A stretch of DNA of 35,138 bases from Zetaproteobacteria bacterium. Its GTDB lineage: Bacteria; Pseudomonadota; Zetaproteobacteria; Mariprofundales; Mariprofundaceae. Location: assembly GCA_021545625.1 (NCBI GenBank), contig JAJRVH010000222.1:1-35138 (forward strand), given 5' to 3'. How positions within the stretch are numbered: the stretch's first letter is position 1; each line of letters starts with the position of its first letter. Below the pieces are notes generated by a model. That model was not told the origin of the DNA, ran no database searches, and saw nothing but the letters and a program-made list of their open reading frames with translations. Below are positions 15,419 to 21,853 of this stretch, in pieces. The translations under genes were made by a program, and so were the position numbers.

Positions 15419-16621
15419 TCACGAGCCGCCGGCATTGAGAAAATGACGCATGCCACGCAGTGCCTGACGGGTGCGATGCTCGTTCTCGATCAGCGCGATG
15501 CGCACATAATGATCGCCATAATCGCCAAAGCCGATACCCGGCGACACGGCCACACCCGCTTCCCTGAGCATCAGCTTGGAAAACTCCAGCGATCCCATCG
15601 GCTTGAATTCGTCCGGAATCTCGGCCCAGACAAACATCGTCGCCTTCGGGGTTTCGGCCATCCAGCCCATATTATGCAGCCCGTTGATCAGCGTATCGCG
15701 GCGCGACTGGTACATCTGCCGGATGTCCTCGACACAGTCCTGCGGGCCGTTGAGCGCGGTACAGGCGGCAATCTGCAAAGGCTGGAAGGTGCCGTAATCC
15801 AGATAGGACTTGATCTTGGCCAGGGCCGCCACGATCTCGCGGTTGCCGACCATAAAGCCCATACGCCAGCCCGGCATATTGTAACTCTTGGAAAGCGAAT
15901 AAAACTCGACCGCCACATCCTTGGCGCCCGGCACCTGCAGGATCGACGGGCACTGATAATCATCGAAGGTGATTTCGGCATAGGCGATGTCGGAGATCAC
16001 GATCAGATCATTCTCGCGTGCGAAATCGACCAGCTTGACGTAGAAATCCAGATCGACGACCTCGGCGGTCGGGTTGGACGGAAAATTGACCACGAGAATC
16101 TTCGGACGCGGCCAGGAATCCTTGACTGCCTTCTGCACTTCCTCGAAATAGTCGTAGCCCGGCCCCATCGGCACGTGGCGGATATCGGCGCCGGCGATAA
16201 TGAAACCGTAGGGATGAATCGGATAGGCCGGATTCGGCGTCAGCACCAGATCGCCCGGCGAGGTGATCGCCACGGCCAGATGCGCCAGCCCTTCCTTCGA
16301 TCCGATCGTCGCAATCGCCTCGGTTTCCGGATCCAGCTCGACATCGAACTTGCGCTTGTACCAGGCGCAGATCGCCTTGCGAAGCCCCGGGATGCCACGC
16401 GATACCGAGTAGCGGTGGTTGCGTCCGTCGCGCGCCGCCTCGCACAGCTTGTCGACGATATGTTTCGGGGTCGGCTGATCGGGGTTGCCCATGCCAAGAT
16501 CGATGATGTCGTGGCCGGCATGGCGCAATTCCATCTTCAGCTGATTGACCACGGCAAAGACATAGGGAGGAAGGCGTTTGATTTTTTCGAATTCGCGCAT
16601 GAACTGGCTGGCTCCCGGCAT
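15419..16621 (-). CDS. alaC: Alanine transaminase (AlaC-like class I/II aminotransferase)
   Basis: A 400-residue PLP aminotransferase very close in pattern to E. coli AlaC: RLPPYVFAVVNQLKMELR, IDLGMGNPDQPTP, YSVSRGIPGLRKAI, IGSKEGLAHL, NPAYPIHPYGF and FPSNPTAEVVDLDF. The PLP lysine is in YSLSKSYNMPGWRMGFM, and the C-terminal VSPGIGFGDYGDHYVRIALI includes the carboxylate-binding Arg. It is expected to interconvert pyruvate/glutamate and alanine/2-oxoglutarate. The first ATG (16619-16621) has no clear ribosome site; the ATG at 16600 is a possible alternative. A good promoter lies 24 bases upstream, so it starts the alaC-hom-thrC run. Confidence 0.88.
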   Translation of the reverse strand: MPGASQFMREFEKIKRLPPYVFAVVNQLKMELRHAGHDIIDLGMGNPDQPTPKHIVDKLCEAARDGRNHRYSVSRGIPGLRKAICAWYKRKFDVELDPETEAIATIGSKEGLAHLAVAITSPGDLVLTPNPAYPIHPYGFIIAGADIRHVPMGPGYDYFEEVQKAVKDSWPRPKILVVNFPSNPTAEVVDLDFYVKLVDFARENDLIVISDIAYAEITFDDYQCPSILQVPGAKDVAVEFYSLSKSYNMPGWRMGFMVGNREIVAALAKIKSYLDYGTFQPLQIAACTALNGPQDCVEDIRQMYQSRRDTLINGLHNMGWMAETPKATMFVWAEIPDEFKPMGSLEFSKLMLREAGVAVSPGIGFGDYGDHYVRIALIENEHRTRQALRGMRHFLNAGGS

Positions 16622-16644
16622 AATAGACCCGCAAAGGGATGGCG

Positions 16645-16673
16645 AGTGTACGAACGGGGCCGGAAACGGTCAA
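16645..16673 (-). promoter_or_regulatory. Sigma70-type promoter of the alaC-hom-thrC operon
   Basis: TTGACC (16668-16673), exactly 17 bases of spacer, and TACACT (16645-16650). The predicted start is about 15-18 bases before the first alaC ATG, giving a very short leader. Confidence 0.75.
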
Positions 16674-16696
16674 GGAAAGGCCCCGGTTTTGCAACG

Positions 16697-16723
16697 AAAA
16701 AGGCCCGCCGGAAAGGCGGGCCT
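16697..16723 (-). terminator. Rho-independent terminator of the pet operon
   Basis: A 9-bp perfect stem AGGCCCGCC (16701-16709) / GGCGGGCCT (16715-16723) with a five-base loop runs directly into TTTTT on the minus strand. It is 25 bases past the petC stop. Confidence 0.85.
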
Positions 16724-16748
16724 CCGTTCGCGAAGCGCAAGCGACTGA

Positions 16749-17444
16749 TCAGTGCTTGACGTCCTTCCAGACTTCCTTCTTCAGCAGGTAGAGCACCAGC
16801 GTCAGCAGGATCAGGAAGATCACCACGTACTTGCCGATGGTACGGCGCTCGTTCTGGTGCGGATCACTGATGAAGGCCAGGAAGGCGGCCACATCCTGCG
16901 CCTGCTTCTCCAGTTCTTCGGTGTCGGCCGCGTCATGATCAAGCCATGCCAGCGGATCGGGCATCGCAATGCGGTTGCCGGGGAAATACTTGTTGTAGTT
17001 TCCGTCGGGAACCTTGCCGGCCGGATCATGCTCAAAGCCGGTCAGCAACGAGTACACATAATCCGCGCCACCGCGGCGGCCATTGACGATCAGCGACAGA
17101 TCGGGCGGCACCTTGCCGTAGGACACTTCGGCGTCCTCGGGGCTCAGGTCGGTGATCAGGCCACTGGTCAGCGGCTTGTCGCCGCGCAGTTCGTCCACCA
17201 GCTCGCGGCTGATGCCGATCTCGGGATAATCCATCAGCCCCTTGTAGGTGACATACTTGGCCGAATGACAGCCCATGCAGACATCGGTGAACACCGTCAG
17301 TCCGCGACGGATCTGCGCCTGATCGGTGACATCGATGTCGGCATGTTTCAGGGCTGCGCCATGACCTTCGGACGCCGAGGCGATGGAGGGCATGTTCAGA
17401 GCCAGCGCAGCGGCAGCTGCAATCCATAAATGCTTCAACGTCAT
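16749..17444 (-). CDS. petC: Cytochrome c1 of the bc1 complex
   Basis: A 231-residue membrane-anchored c-type cytochrome that passes electrons from the Rieske protein to soluble cytochrome c. A Sec signal peptide ends near SIASAS. The single heme site is VCMGCHSAKYV near residue 57; the Met axial ligand is probably in NRIAMPDPLAW. VPPDLSLIVNGRRGGADYVY is typical of c1, and a C-terminal helix (KYVVIFLILLTLVLYLLKKE) anchors it with the heme domain in the periplasm. It begins one base after the cytochrome b 3' frame stop, with GGAGA upstream of the ATG at 17444, and ends just before a strong terminator. The order Rieske, cytochrome b, c1 is standard for proteobacteria. Confidence 0.94.
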   Translation of the reverse strand: MTLKHLWIAAAAALALNMPSIASASEGHGAALKHADIDVTDQAQIRRGLTVFTDVCMGCHSAKYVTYKGLMDYPEIGISRELVDELRGDKPLTSGLITDLSPEDAEVSYGKVPPDLSLIVNGRRGGADYVYSLLTGFEHDPAGKVPDGNYNKYFPGNRIAMPDPLAWLDHDAADTEELEKQAQDVAAFLAFISDPHQNERRTIGKYVVIFLILLTLVLYLLKKEVWKDVKH

Positions 17445-17445
17445 G

Positions 17446-17823
17446 TTAAATCTCCTCCGGCAATGGCTTGGTCTTCTCGAACTTGTTGACCAGCGGCAAC
17501 AAGAGGAAGAAAGCGAAGTAATAGGCTGTCGCCAGCTGACCGATCAGCTTCAGCGTCGGGGTCGGCGCGGAATGGCCGCAGTAACCCAGGATAATCACCG
17601 TCACGAAGAACAGGAACACCATCTGGCGATAGACCGGCCGGTAACGGGCCGAACGCACCCTGGAACGATCCAGGAACGGCAGCACGAACAGGATGGCCAG
17701 CGAGGCACCCATCATCAGCACGCCGAGCAGCTTGCTCTCGAACGAGCGCAGGATCGTGTACCACGGCGTCAGATACCATACCGGTGCAATATGGGCCGGT
17801 GTCTGCAGATTGTTCGCCGGCAC
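17446..17823 (-). CDS. petB: Cytochrome b, C-terminal part (second frame of a split gene)
   Basis: 125 residues equal to the last three helices of bc1 cytochrome b. IAPVWYLTPWYTILRSF holds the Qo-site PEWY-type tetrad (here PVWY), followed by helices around LLGVLMMGASLAILFVLPF, QMVFLFFVTVIILGY and LATAYYFAFFLLLPLV. The frame is the direct continuation of the upstream 275-codon frame, interrupted by a single TAG at 17824-17826. A GTG follows immediately, and GAGGTGG lies eight bases before that GTG, so reinitiation could make a separate subunit. Without it, or readthrough, the complex would lack half its quinol site. In cytochrome b6f the split falls before helix E; here it is after it. A point mutation or sequencing error (for example TAC to TAG) is the main alternative. 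Confidence 0.8.
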   Translation of the reverse strand: MPANNLQTPAHIAPVWYLTPWYTILRSFESKLLGVLMMGASLAILFVLPFLDRSRVRSARYRPVYRQMVFLFFVTVIILGYCGHSAPTPTLKLIGQLATAYYFAFFLLLPLVNKFEKTKPLPEEI

Positions 17824-18651
17824 CTAGTTGTCCACCTCGATGAAGTAGCCGCCCATCTGCGGATTAAAGAACACGATATAGCAGTAGATCGTCAGGAACA
17901 CACCGACGCCGAACGCATCCTTGACCGTATAATACGGATGGAACGGAATCGTGCCCTTGCCCTCGTGCACGTCCAGTCCCGTCGGGTTGTTCGAGTGCAC
18001 GACATGCAGTGCATGCACATGGCCGCCGACGATGGCCGCCAGCAGCAGCGGGAACAGATAATGCAGCGAGAAGAAGCGGTTCAGCGTCGGGTCGCTGACA
18101 GCAAATCCGCCACGCAGCACCTGCTGGAGGAAATCGCCGATCACCGGCAATGCGCCAAACAGGTTCGTGATCACGGTCGCGCCCCAGAAGGACATCTGGC
18201 CCCAGGGCAGCAGATAGCCGAAGAAGGCCGCACCCTGCATGATCAGCAGGATGACCACGCCAATGATCCACAGCAACTCGCGCGGCCCCTTGAACGAGCC
18301 ATAGTACAGGCCGCGACCGACGTGCATATAAACGACAACGAAGAAGGCCGAAGCGCCGACCGCATGCATATAACGGATCAGCCAGCCGAAGTTCACGTCG
18401 CGCATGATGCGCTCCACCGAATCAAAGGCCACCGTGTAACCGCCGTAGGTCAGCGCCGCGCTCGGCTTGTAATACATGGCCAGGAAGATGCCGGTCAGGA
18501 TCTGCAACACCAGCACCAGCAGGGCCAGCGAACCGAAATTCCACATATAGTTCAGGTTCTTCGGCACCTGATACTCGGTCAGCTGCGACTTGATGATCGC
18601 CTCGGCACCGGTGCGCTCATCAATCCAGCCGAACAGTTTGGTTTTCATCAT
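17824..18651 (-). CDS. petB: Cytochrome b, N-terminal part (first frame, ends at in-frame TAG)
   Basis: 275 residues carrying helices A-E of the bc1 cytochrome b. Heme ligands are paired as HX13H twice: MHAVGASAFFVVVYMH on helix B, and His of FSLHYLFP to His of IVGGHVHALH on helix D. The 13-residue spacing in helix D is the bc1 rather than the b6f pattern. GYLLPWGQMSFWGATVITN is the conserved cd-loop. The frame ends GGYFIEVDN then TAG, exactly where bc1 proteins continue with an aromatic residue and PANPLKTP. The ATG at 18649-18651 (a second at 18646) is preferred over a GTG at 18663. It follows the Rieske gene by 22 bases, which include a run of eight G on the coding strand. Confidence 0.85.
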   Translation of the reverse strand: MMKTKLFGWIDERTGAEAIIKSQLTEYQVPKNLNYMWNFGSLALLVLVLQILTGIFLAMYYKPSAALTYGGYTVAFDSVERIMRDVNFGWLIRYMHAVGASAFFVVVYMHVGRGLYYGSFKGPRELLWIIGVVILLIMQGAAFFGYLLPWGQMSFWGATVITNLFGALPVIGDFLQQVLRGGFAVSDPTLNRFFSLHYLFPLLLAAIVGGHVHALHVVHSNNPTGLDVHEGKGTIPFHPYYTVKDAFGVGVFLTIYCYIVFFNPQMGGYFIEVDN

Positions 18652-18673
18652 TTTCTCTAGCACGTCCCCCCCC

Positions 18674-19273
18674 TTATCCGATCAACACTTTCGTGTCGGA
18701 AAGATACTTGTATGGCATCAGATGCAGGTTGTGCGGCGCCGGCGATCCATTGATCACGCGCGCGGAGATGTCATACAGGGAACCGTGGCACGGACAATGC
18801 CATCCTCCCGGCCAGTCCTCCGGCACCGAGTCACCCCAGTCCTTGCGACCCTTGGTCGGCTTGAACAACGGGATGCAGCCCAGATGCGTACAGCTGGCCA
18901 CAACAATCAGATATTCGGGCTTGATCGAACGATATTTGCGCTTCTCCGGCGTATCCATCCACTCGGCGGAAACCTCGTCGATCGCCTCCGAATTCGGATC
19001 CTTGAGCATGTCATCATGGCCATCCACCTGAGCCAGGAACTCGGGCGTACGATTCACGACAAATACCGGCTTGCCCTGCCACTGGATCACAACCAGCTGG
19101 CCGGGCTCCACCGTGGAAACATCAAATTCGGTTTTCGATGCGGCCAGTGTATCGGCCGCCGGCAGCATGCTGCCGATAAAGGGAACCACGGCCGCGCCGG
19201 CAGCCACCGCCCCCATGCCGCCTGCGGCAACGTACAGAAAGTTGCGCCGCGACTGATCTGCTTGATCTGTCAT
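18674..19273 (-). CDS. petA: Rieske iron-sulfur protein of the bc1 complex
   Basis: 199 residues. It carries electrons from quinol at the Qo site to cytochrome c1 through a [2Fe-2S] cluster. Ligands are in CTHLGC (about residue 128) and CPCHGS, separated by an insert (KPTKGRKDWG and following) seen in many proteobacterial Rieske proteins. The N-terminus has a twin-arginine signal (SRRNFLYVAAGGMGAVAAG) that also serves as the membrane anchor. A strong AGGAGG before the ATG at 19273 fixes the start; a longer upstream frame is rejected. It is the first gene of the pet operon. Confidence 0.95.
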   Translation of the reverse strand: MTDQADQSRRNFLYVAAGGMGAVAAGAAVVPFIGSMLPAADTLAASKTEFDVSTVEPGQLVVIQWQGKPVFVVNRTPEFLAQVDGHDDMLKDPNSEAIDEVSAEWMDTPEKRKYRSIKPEYLIVVASCTHLGCIPLFKPTKGRKDWGDSVPEDWPGGWHCPCHGSLYDISARVINGSPAPHNLHLMPYKYLSDTKVLIG

Positions 19274-19322
19274 ATTTCCTCCTCCCACATGAAAAAACTT
19301 CACTGAAATTTCACAGACCGCA

Positions 19323-19351
19323 TGGCTAGCAGCCCGTTTATCAGGCGTCAA
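19323..19351 (-). promoter_or_regulatory. Candidate promoter of the pet operon
   Basis: TTGACG (19346-19351), 17-bp spacer, then TAGCCA (19323-19328) preceded by TGC as in extended -10 promoters. The -35 overlaps the edge of the 19350-19372 inverted repeat, which could regulate it. Confidence 0.4.
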
Positions 19352-19372
19352 CACACATAAATATTGTGTGTT
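19350..19372. repeat. AT-rich 8-bp inverted repeat between rpe and petA
   Basis: AACACACA (19350-19357) and TGTGTGTT (19365-19372) flank seven AT bases, immediately after the rpe stop codon and touching the candidate petA -35. It lacks the GC stem and T-run of a terminator, so a regulator binding site is plausible. Confidence 0.5.
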
Positions 19373-20044
19373 TTATCGGTTGCCAACAGCCAGTTCGCGC
19401 AGTTCGGCAATGGCCGCCGCATAATCCGGCTTGTTGTAAACGGCCGACCCCGCCACCACGGCATCGGCGCCGGCGCCGGTCACTTCGGCGATCGTGTCGG
19501 CATTCACGCCGCCATCCACTTCCAGCCATGCATCGCAGCCGGCCTCGTCAAGCATCTTCCGCGCCTCGCGAATCTTGTCGGTCACGGCATGGATATAGGA
19601 CTGACCGCCATAGCCGGGATTCACGCTCATCAGCAGCACCAGATCCGTGCAATGCAGCACATGCCTGATCGTCGAAACGGGCGTGGCCGGATTCAGGCTG
19701 ACGCCGGCCTTTTTACCCAGCGAGCGAATCAGCTGCAGCGTGCGTTCCAGATGCGTACAGGCCTCCTGATGCACGGTGATGATATCGGCACCGGCCTTGG
19801 CGAATGCCTCGACCTGCGTATCCGGATGCTCGACCATCAAATGTACATCGATCGGCTTCTTGGTATGCGGACGAATGGCCTTGCAGACATTATCGCCGAT
19901 CGTGATCGGCGGCACGAACGTTCCATCCATCACATCGAAATGCACCCAGTCGCAGCCACCCTCGTCAATGGCGCGCACTTCGGCGCCCAGATCGGCAAAA
20001 TCAGCCGACAGAATGGATGGTGCGATGACAAGATCTTTTTTCAT
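19373..20044 (-). CDS. rpe: Ribulose-phosphate 3-epimerase
   Basis: A 223-residue TIM barrel interconverting ribulose 5-phosphate and xylulose 5-phosphate in the pentose phosphate or Calvin cycle. Motifs in order: IAPSILSADFADLG, the catalytic DWVHFDVMDGTFVPPITIG (metal-binding His and Asp), DVHLMVEHP, LMSVNPGYGGQSYI, and WLEVDGGVNADTI with the second catalytic Asp. The ATG at 20042-20044 has AAGGGG eight bases upstream; the longer open frame is rejected. It sits between two respiratory operons, and two small hairpins lie upstream. Confidence 0.95.
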   Translation of the reverse strand: MKKDLVIAPSILSADFADLGAEVRAIDEGGCDWVHFDVMDGTFVPPITIGDNVCKAIRPHTKKPIDVHLMVEHPDTQVEAFAKAGADIITVHQEACTHLERTLQLIRSLGKKAGVSLNPATPVSTIRHVLHCTDLVLLMSVNPGYGGQSYIHAVTDKIREARKMLDEAGCDAWLEVDGGVNADTIAEVTGAGADAVVAGSAVYNKPDYAAAIAELRELAVGNR

Positions 20045-20069
20045 GGTGTTATCCCCTTCTTGATTGAGA

Positions 20070-20104
20070 GAAGCCGCGAGGCTTCCGTGCGGGTCCCGCG
20101 ACCC
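20070..20104 (-). terminator. Two adjacent small hairpins upstream of rpe
   Basis: GAAGCC/GGCTTC (20070-20075, 20080-20085) and GGGTC/GACCC (20091-20095, 20100-20104) form consecutive stems between the sdh operon end and rpe. No good T-run follows on the minus strand, so they may be weak terminators of the sdh operon or leader structures of rpe. Confidence 0.3.
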
Positions 20105-20191
20105 GGCATCATCTGTTGAAAATCTGCGGAGGCGCTGCCGATATGCAGCCATACGCTCTGGCGATGTTCCGAACAGCCCGAATGTATACCC

Positions 20192-20908
20192 TCAGCGCGG
20201 CTGGTCGTCCAGCCCGGCAAGCCAGTCCGCCAGCGCCCTGATCTGGGCCGGTTCAAGCGGTCCGCCTTCAGAACGAGCAAAACCGGGCATGTGCCGGCTG
20301 CCCGTGCCATGCGCAATCAGCGCCCCGAGCGTATCCTTATCCCGATGCCCGCGCAGGGCCGGTGCGTAGGCACCCCCGGCGTTTTCGCCATGACACATCG
20401 AGCATACGGCCCGATAAATCGCCGCCCCCTGCCGCTTGCCGCTTGCCGGATCAAAATGACAGGCGGCGCATTGACCGTCGAAAATGCTGCGCGCCGAGGC
20501 ATCCAGATGCGGATTCGGCAACACCTTCAGATACAGAATCGCCCTGCTCCGGCGTCCCTTGCCGTCCACCAGTTCCACCCACTTCCTGACCCTGTCCTGC
20601 TTGGCGAAGGTATCGATGGTAATCCTCACGCGCGTAAACCCGCCGGGCATCAGCACCCTGTCTTCGGGCTCGGCCACCGAGCAGCCGCAGGATGTCCGCA
20701 TCTCGGTGATCTGTTCCATGCTGTGGCCGGCATTGCGAATGCGGAGATAGCCGATCGCCTTTTCCCCCTCCCGGACGCTTCCCATATCAAGCTCGGCGGG
20801 TTCAAAGACAAGATCGGAGACAAACAGCTGCGAATCCGCCGTCACGGCGGACTGCGGCGCGCAAGAGGCAATGAACAGCAGCAACACCGAAAATGCGATC
20901 ATGCGCAT
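20192..20908 (-). CDS. DUF1573 / cytochrome c lipoprotein at the end of the sdh operon
   Basis: About 238 residues. A lipoprotein signal ends at LLFIASC with the lipidated Cys near residue 17. Residues about 30-130 look like a DUF1573 immunoglobulin-like domain (FEPAELDMGSVREGEKAIGY, RTSCGCSV). The C-terminal half has two heme-attachment motifs, GQCAACHFD and VCSMCHGENAGG, in a cytochrome c domain that includes HMPGFARSEGGPL with a possible Met ligand. The spacing suggests one normal c-type heme (CSMCH) and a second site whose use is uncertain. The ATG at 20906-20908 overlaps the sdhE stop (TGATG). Its place after sdhCDAB-sdhE suggests a periplasmic electron carrier or assembly role; that is inference. 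Confidence 0.75.
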   Translation of the reverse strand: MRMIAFSVLLLFIASCAPQSAVTADSQLFVSDLVFEPAELDMGSVREGEKAIGYLRIRNAGHSMEQITEMRTSCGCSVAEPEDRVLMPGGFTRVRITIDTFAKQDRVRKWVELVDGKGRRSRAILYLKVLPNPHLDASARSIFDGQCAACHFDPASGKRQGAAIYRAVCSMCHGENAGGAYAPALRGHRDKDTLGALIAHGTGSRHMPGFARSEGGPLEPAQIRALADWLAGLDDQPR

Positions 20909-21138
20909 CACGGGCGCGCCAGCCACCGCTTGAGAATATCGGGAACCGGCCGTTCGCCCTGCATCATGCGCTGCAGATCGGGCGGCTCGTGTTCCAGCAT
21001 ACTGCCGACGGCGCCGGCAACATCCGGGTCGGTCAGGTCGGCCTGCAACAATGCGGCCAGCCACGCATCCAGCTCCAGCATGCCCTGCCGGCTCAGCCGA
21101 TAACGAGCACGCCGCACCCGCACCTCAAGATCGTCCAT
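20908..21138 (-). CDS. sdhE: Succinate dehydrogenase assembly factor SdhE
   Basis: A 76-residue small helical protein of the SdhE/YgfY family that promotes covalent FAD attachment to SdhA. The family's RGxxE motif appears as QGMLE in YRLSRQGMLELDAWL, that is, with Arg replaced by Gln. A downstream helix (DPDVAGAVGSMLEHEPPDL) and the Trp near the end (ILKRWLARP) fit the family. It starts four bases after the sdhB stop and its own stop overlaps the next start. The operon position directly after sdhB strongly supports the call. Confidence 0.85.
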   Translation of the reverse strand: MDDLEVRVRRARYRLSRQGMLELDAWLAALLQADLTDPDVAGAVGSMLEHEPPDLQRMMQGERPVPDILKRWLARP

Positions 21139-21142
21139 GTGA

Positions 21143-21853
21143 CTAGGACTTTCGGGCCAGAAGCTTGCGCTTGATACTGTCGATGGCCGCCGTCGGATTA
21201 AGCTCCTTCGGACAGGCTTCCATGCAGTTCATGATCTGATGGCAACGATACAGGCGGAATGCATCCTCGAGCTGATCCAGCCGCCTGCCGGTCGCCTCGT
21301 CGCGGGAATCAACGATCCAGCGATTGGCCTGCAACAGCACGGCCGGCCCCAGAAACCGATCGCCGTTCCACCACCACGACGGACAGGAGGTCGTGCAACA
21401 GGCGCACAGGATACATTCGTACTGACCATCCAGCAGGGCCCGCTCTTCGGGCGACTGCAGACGCTCATGTTCCGGCGTCGGCGTATCGGTCTGCATCCAC
21501 GGCTGAATCTGTCGGTACTGATCGAAGAAATGATCCATGTCGACAACCAGATCCCGGATCACGTGCATGCCCGGCAGCGGCCGCACGTGGACCGGCTGCT
21601 TCAGGCCGGTCACCGGCGTGATACAGGCCAGACCATTCACGCCGTTGATATTCAGACCGTCGGAACCGCACACGCCCTCGCCGCAGGAACGACGATAGGT
21701 CAGCGTGCCGTCAAGCTCCCATTTGATGTAATTCAGGGCATCCAGCAGTTTCATGCCCCGCTTCGTCACCGGCACCTCGTAGCTCTGCATGAACGGCTTG
21801 TCATCCCGCTCGGGATCGAAGCGGAATATCGAAAGGCGGATCATCTCGCTCAT
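21143..21853 (-). CDS. sdhB: Succinate dehydrogenase iron-sulfur subunit
   Basis: 236 residues. It carries three clusters linking FAD to the quinone site: [2Fe-2S] in RSCGEGVCGSDGLNINGVNG with a later Cys, [4Fe-4S] in CILCACCTTSCPSWWW, and [3Fe-4S] around CHQIMNCMEACPKELNP. The N-terminal part is a ferredoxin-like domain, the C-terminal part helical. SWWWNGDRFLGPA is the quinone-contacting stretch in SdhB. The ATG overlaps the sdhA stop by one base (TGATG). It acts on the inner face of the cytoplasmic membrane. Confidence 0.96.
   Translation of the reverse strand: MSEMIRLSIFRFDPERDDKPFMQSYEVPVTKRGMKLLDALNYIKWELDGTLTYRRSCGEGVCGSDGLNINGVNGLACITPVTGLKQPVHVRPLPGMHVIRDLVVDMDHFFDQYRQIQPWMQTDTPTPEHERLQSPEERALLDGQYECILCACCTTSCPSWWWNGDRFLGPAVLLQANRWIVDSRDEATGRRLDQLEDAFRLYRCHQIMNCMEACPKELNPTAAIDSIKRKLLARKS

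Noticed and set aside
15326..16759. A 477-codon plus-strand frame over alaC
   Set aside because: Shadow frame; alaC on the minus strand matches its family along its full length.
17824..17826. TAG as pyrrolysine in cytochrome b
   Set aside because: TAG serves as an ordinary stop elsewhere in the window (for example at the end of sdhB), and nothing suggests pyrrolysine genes.
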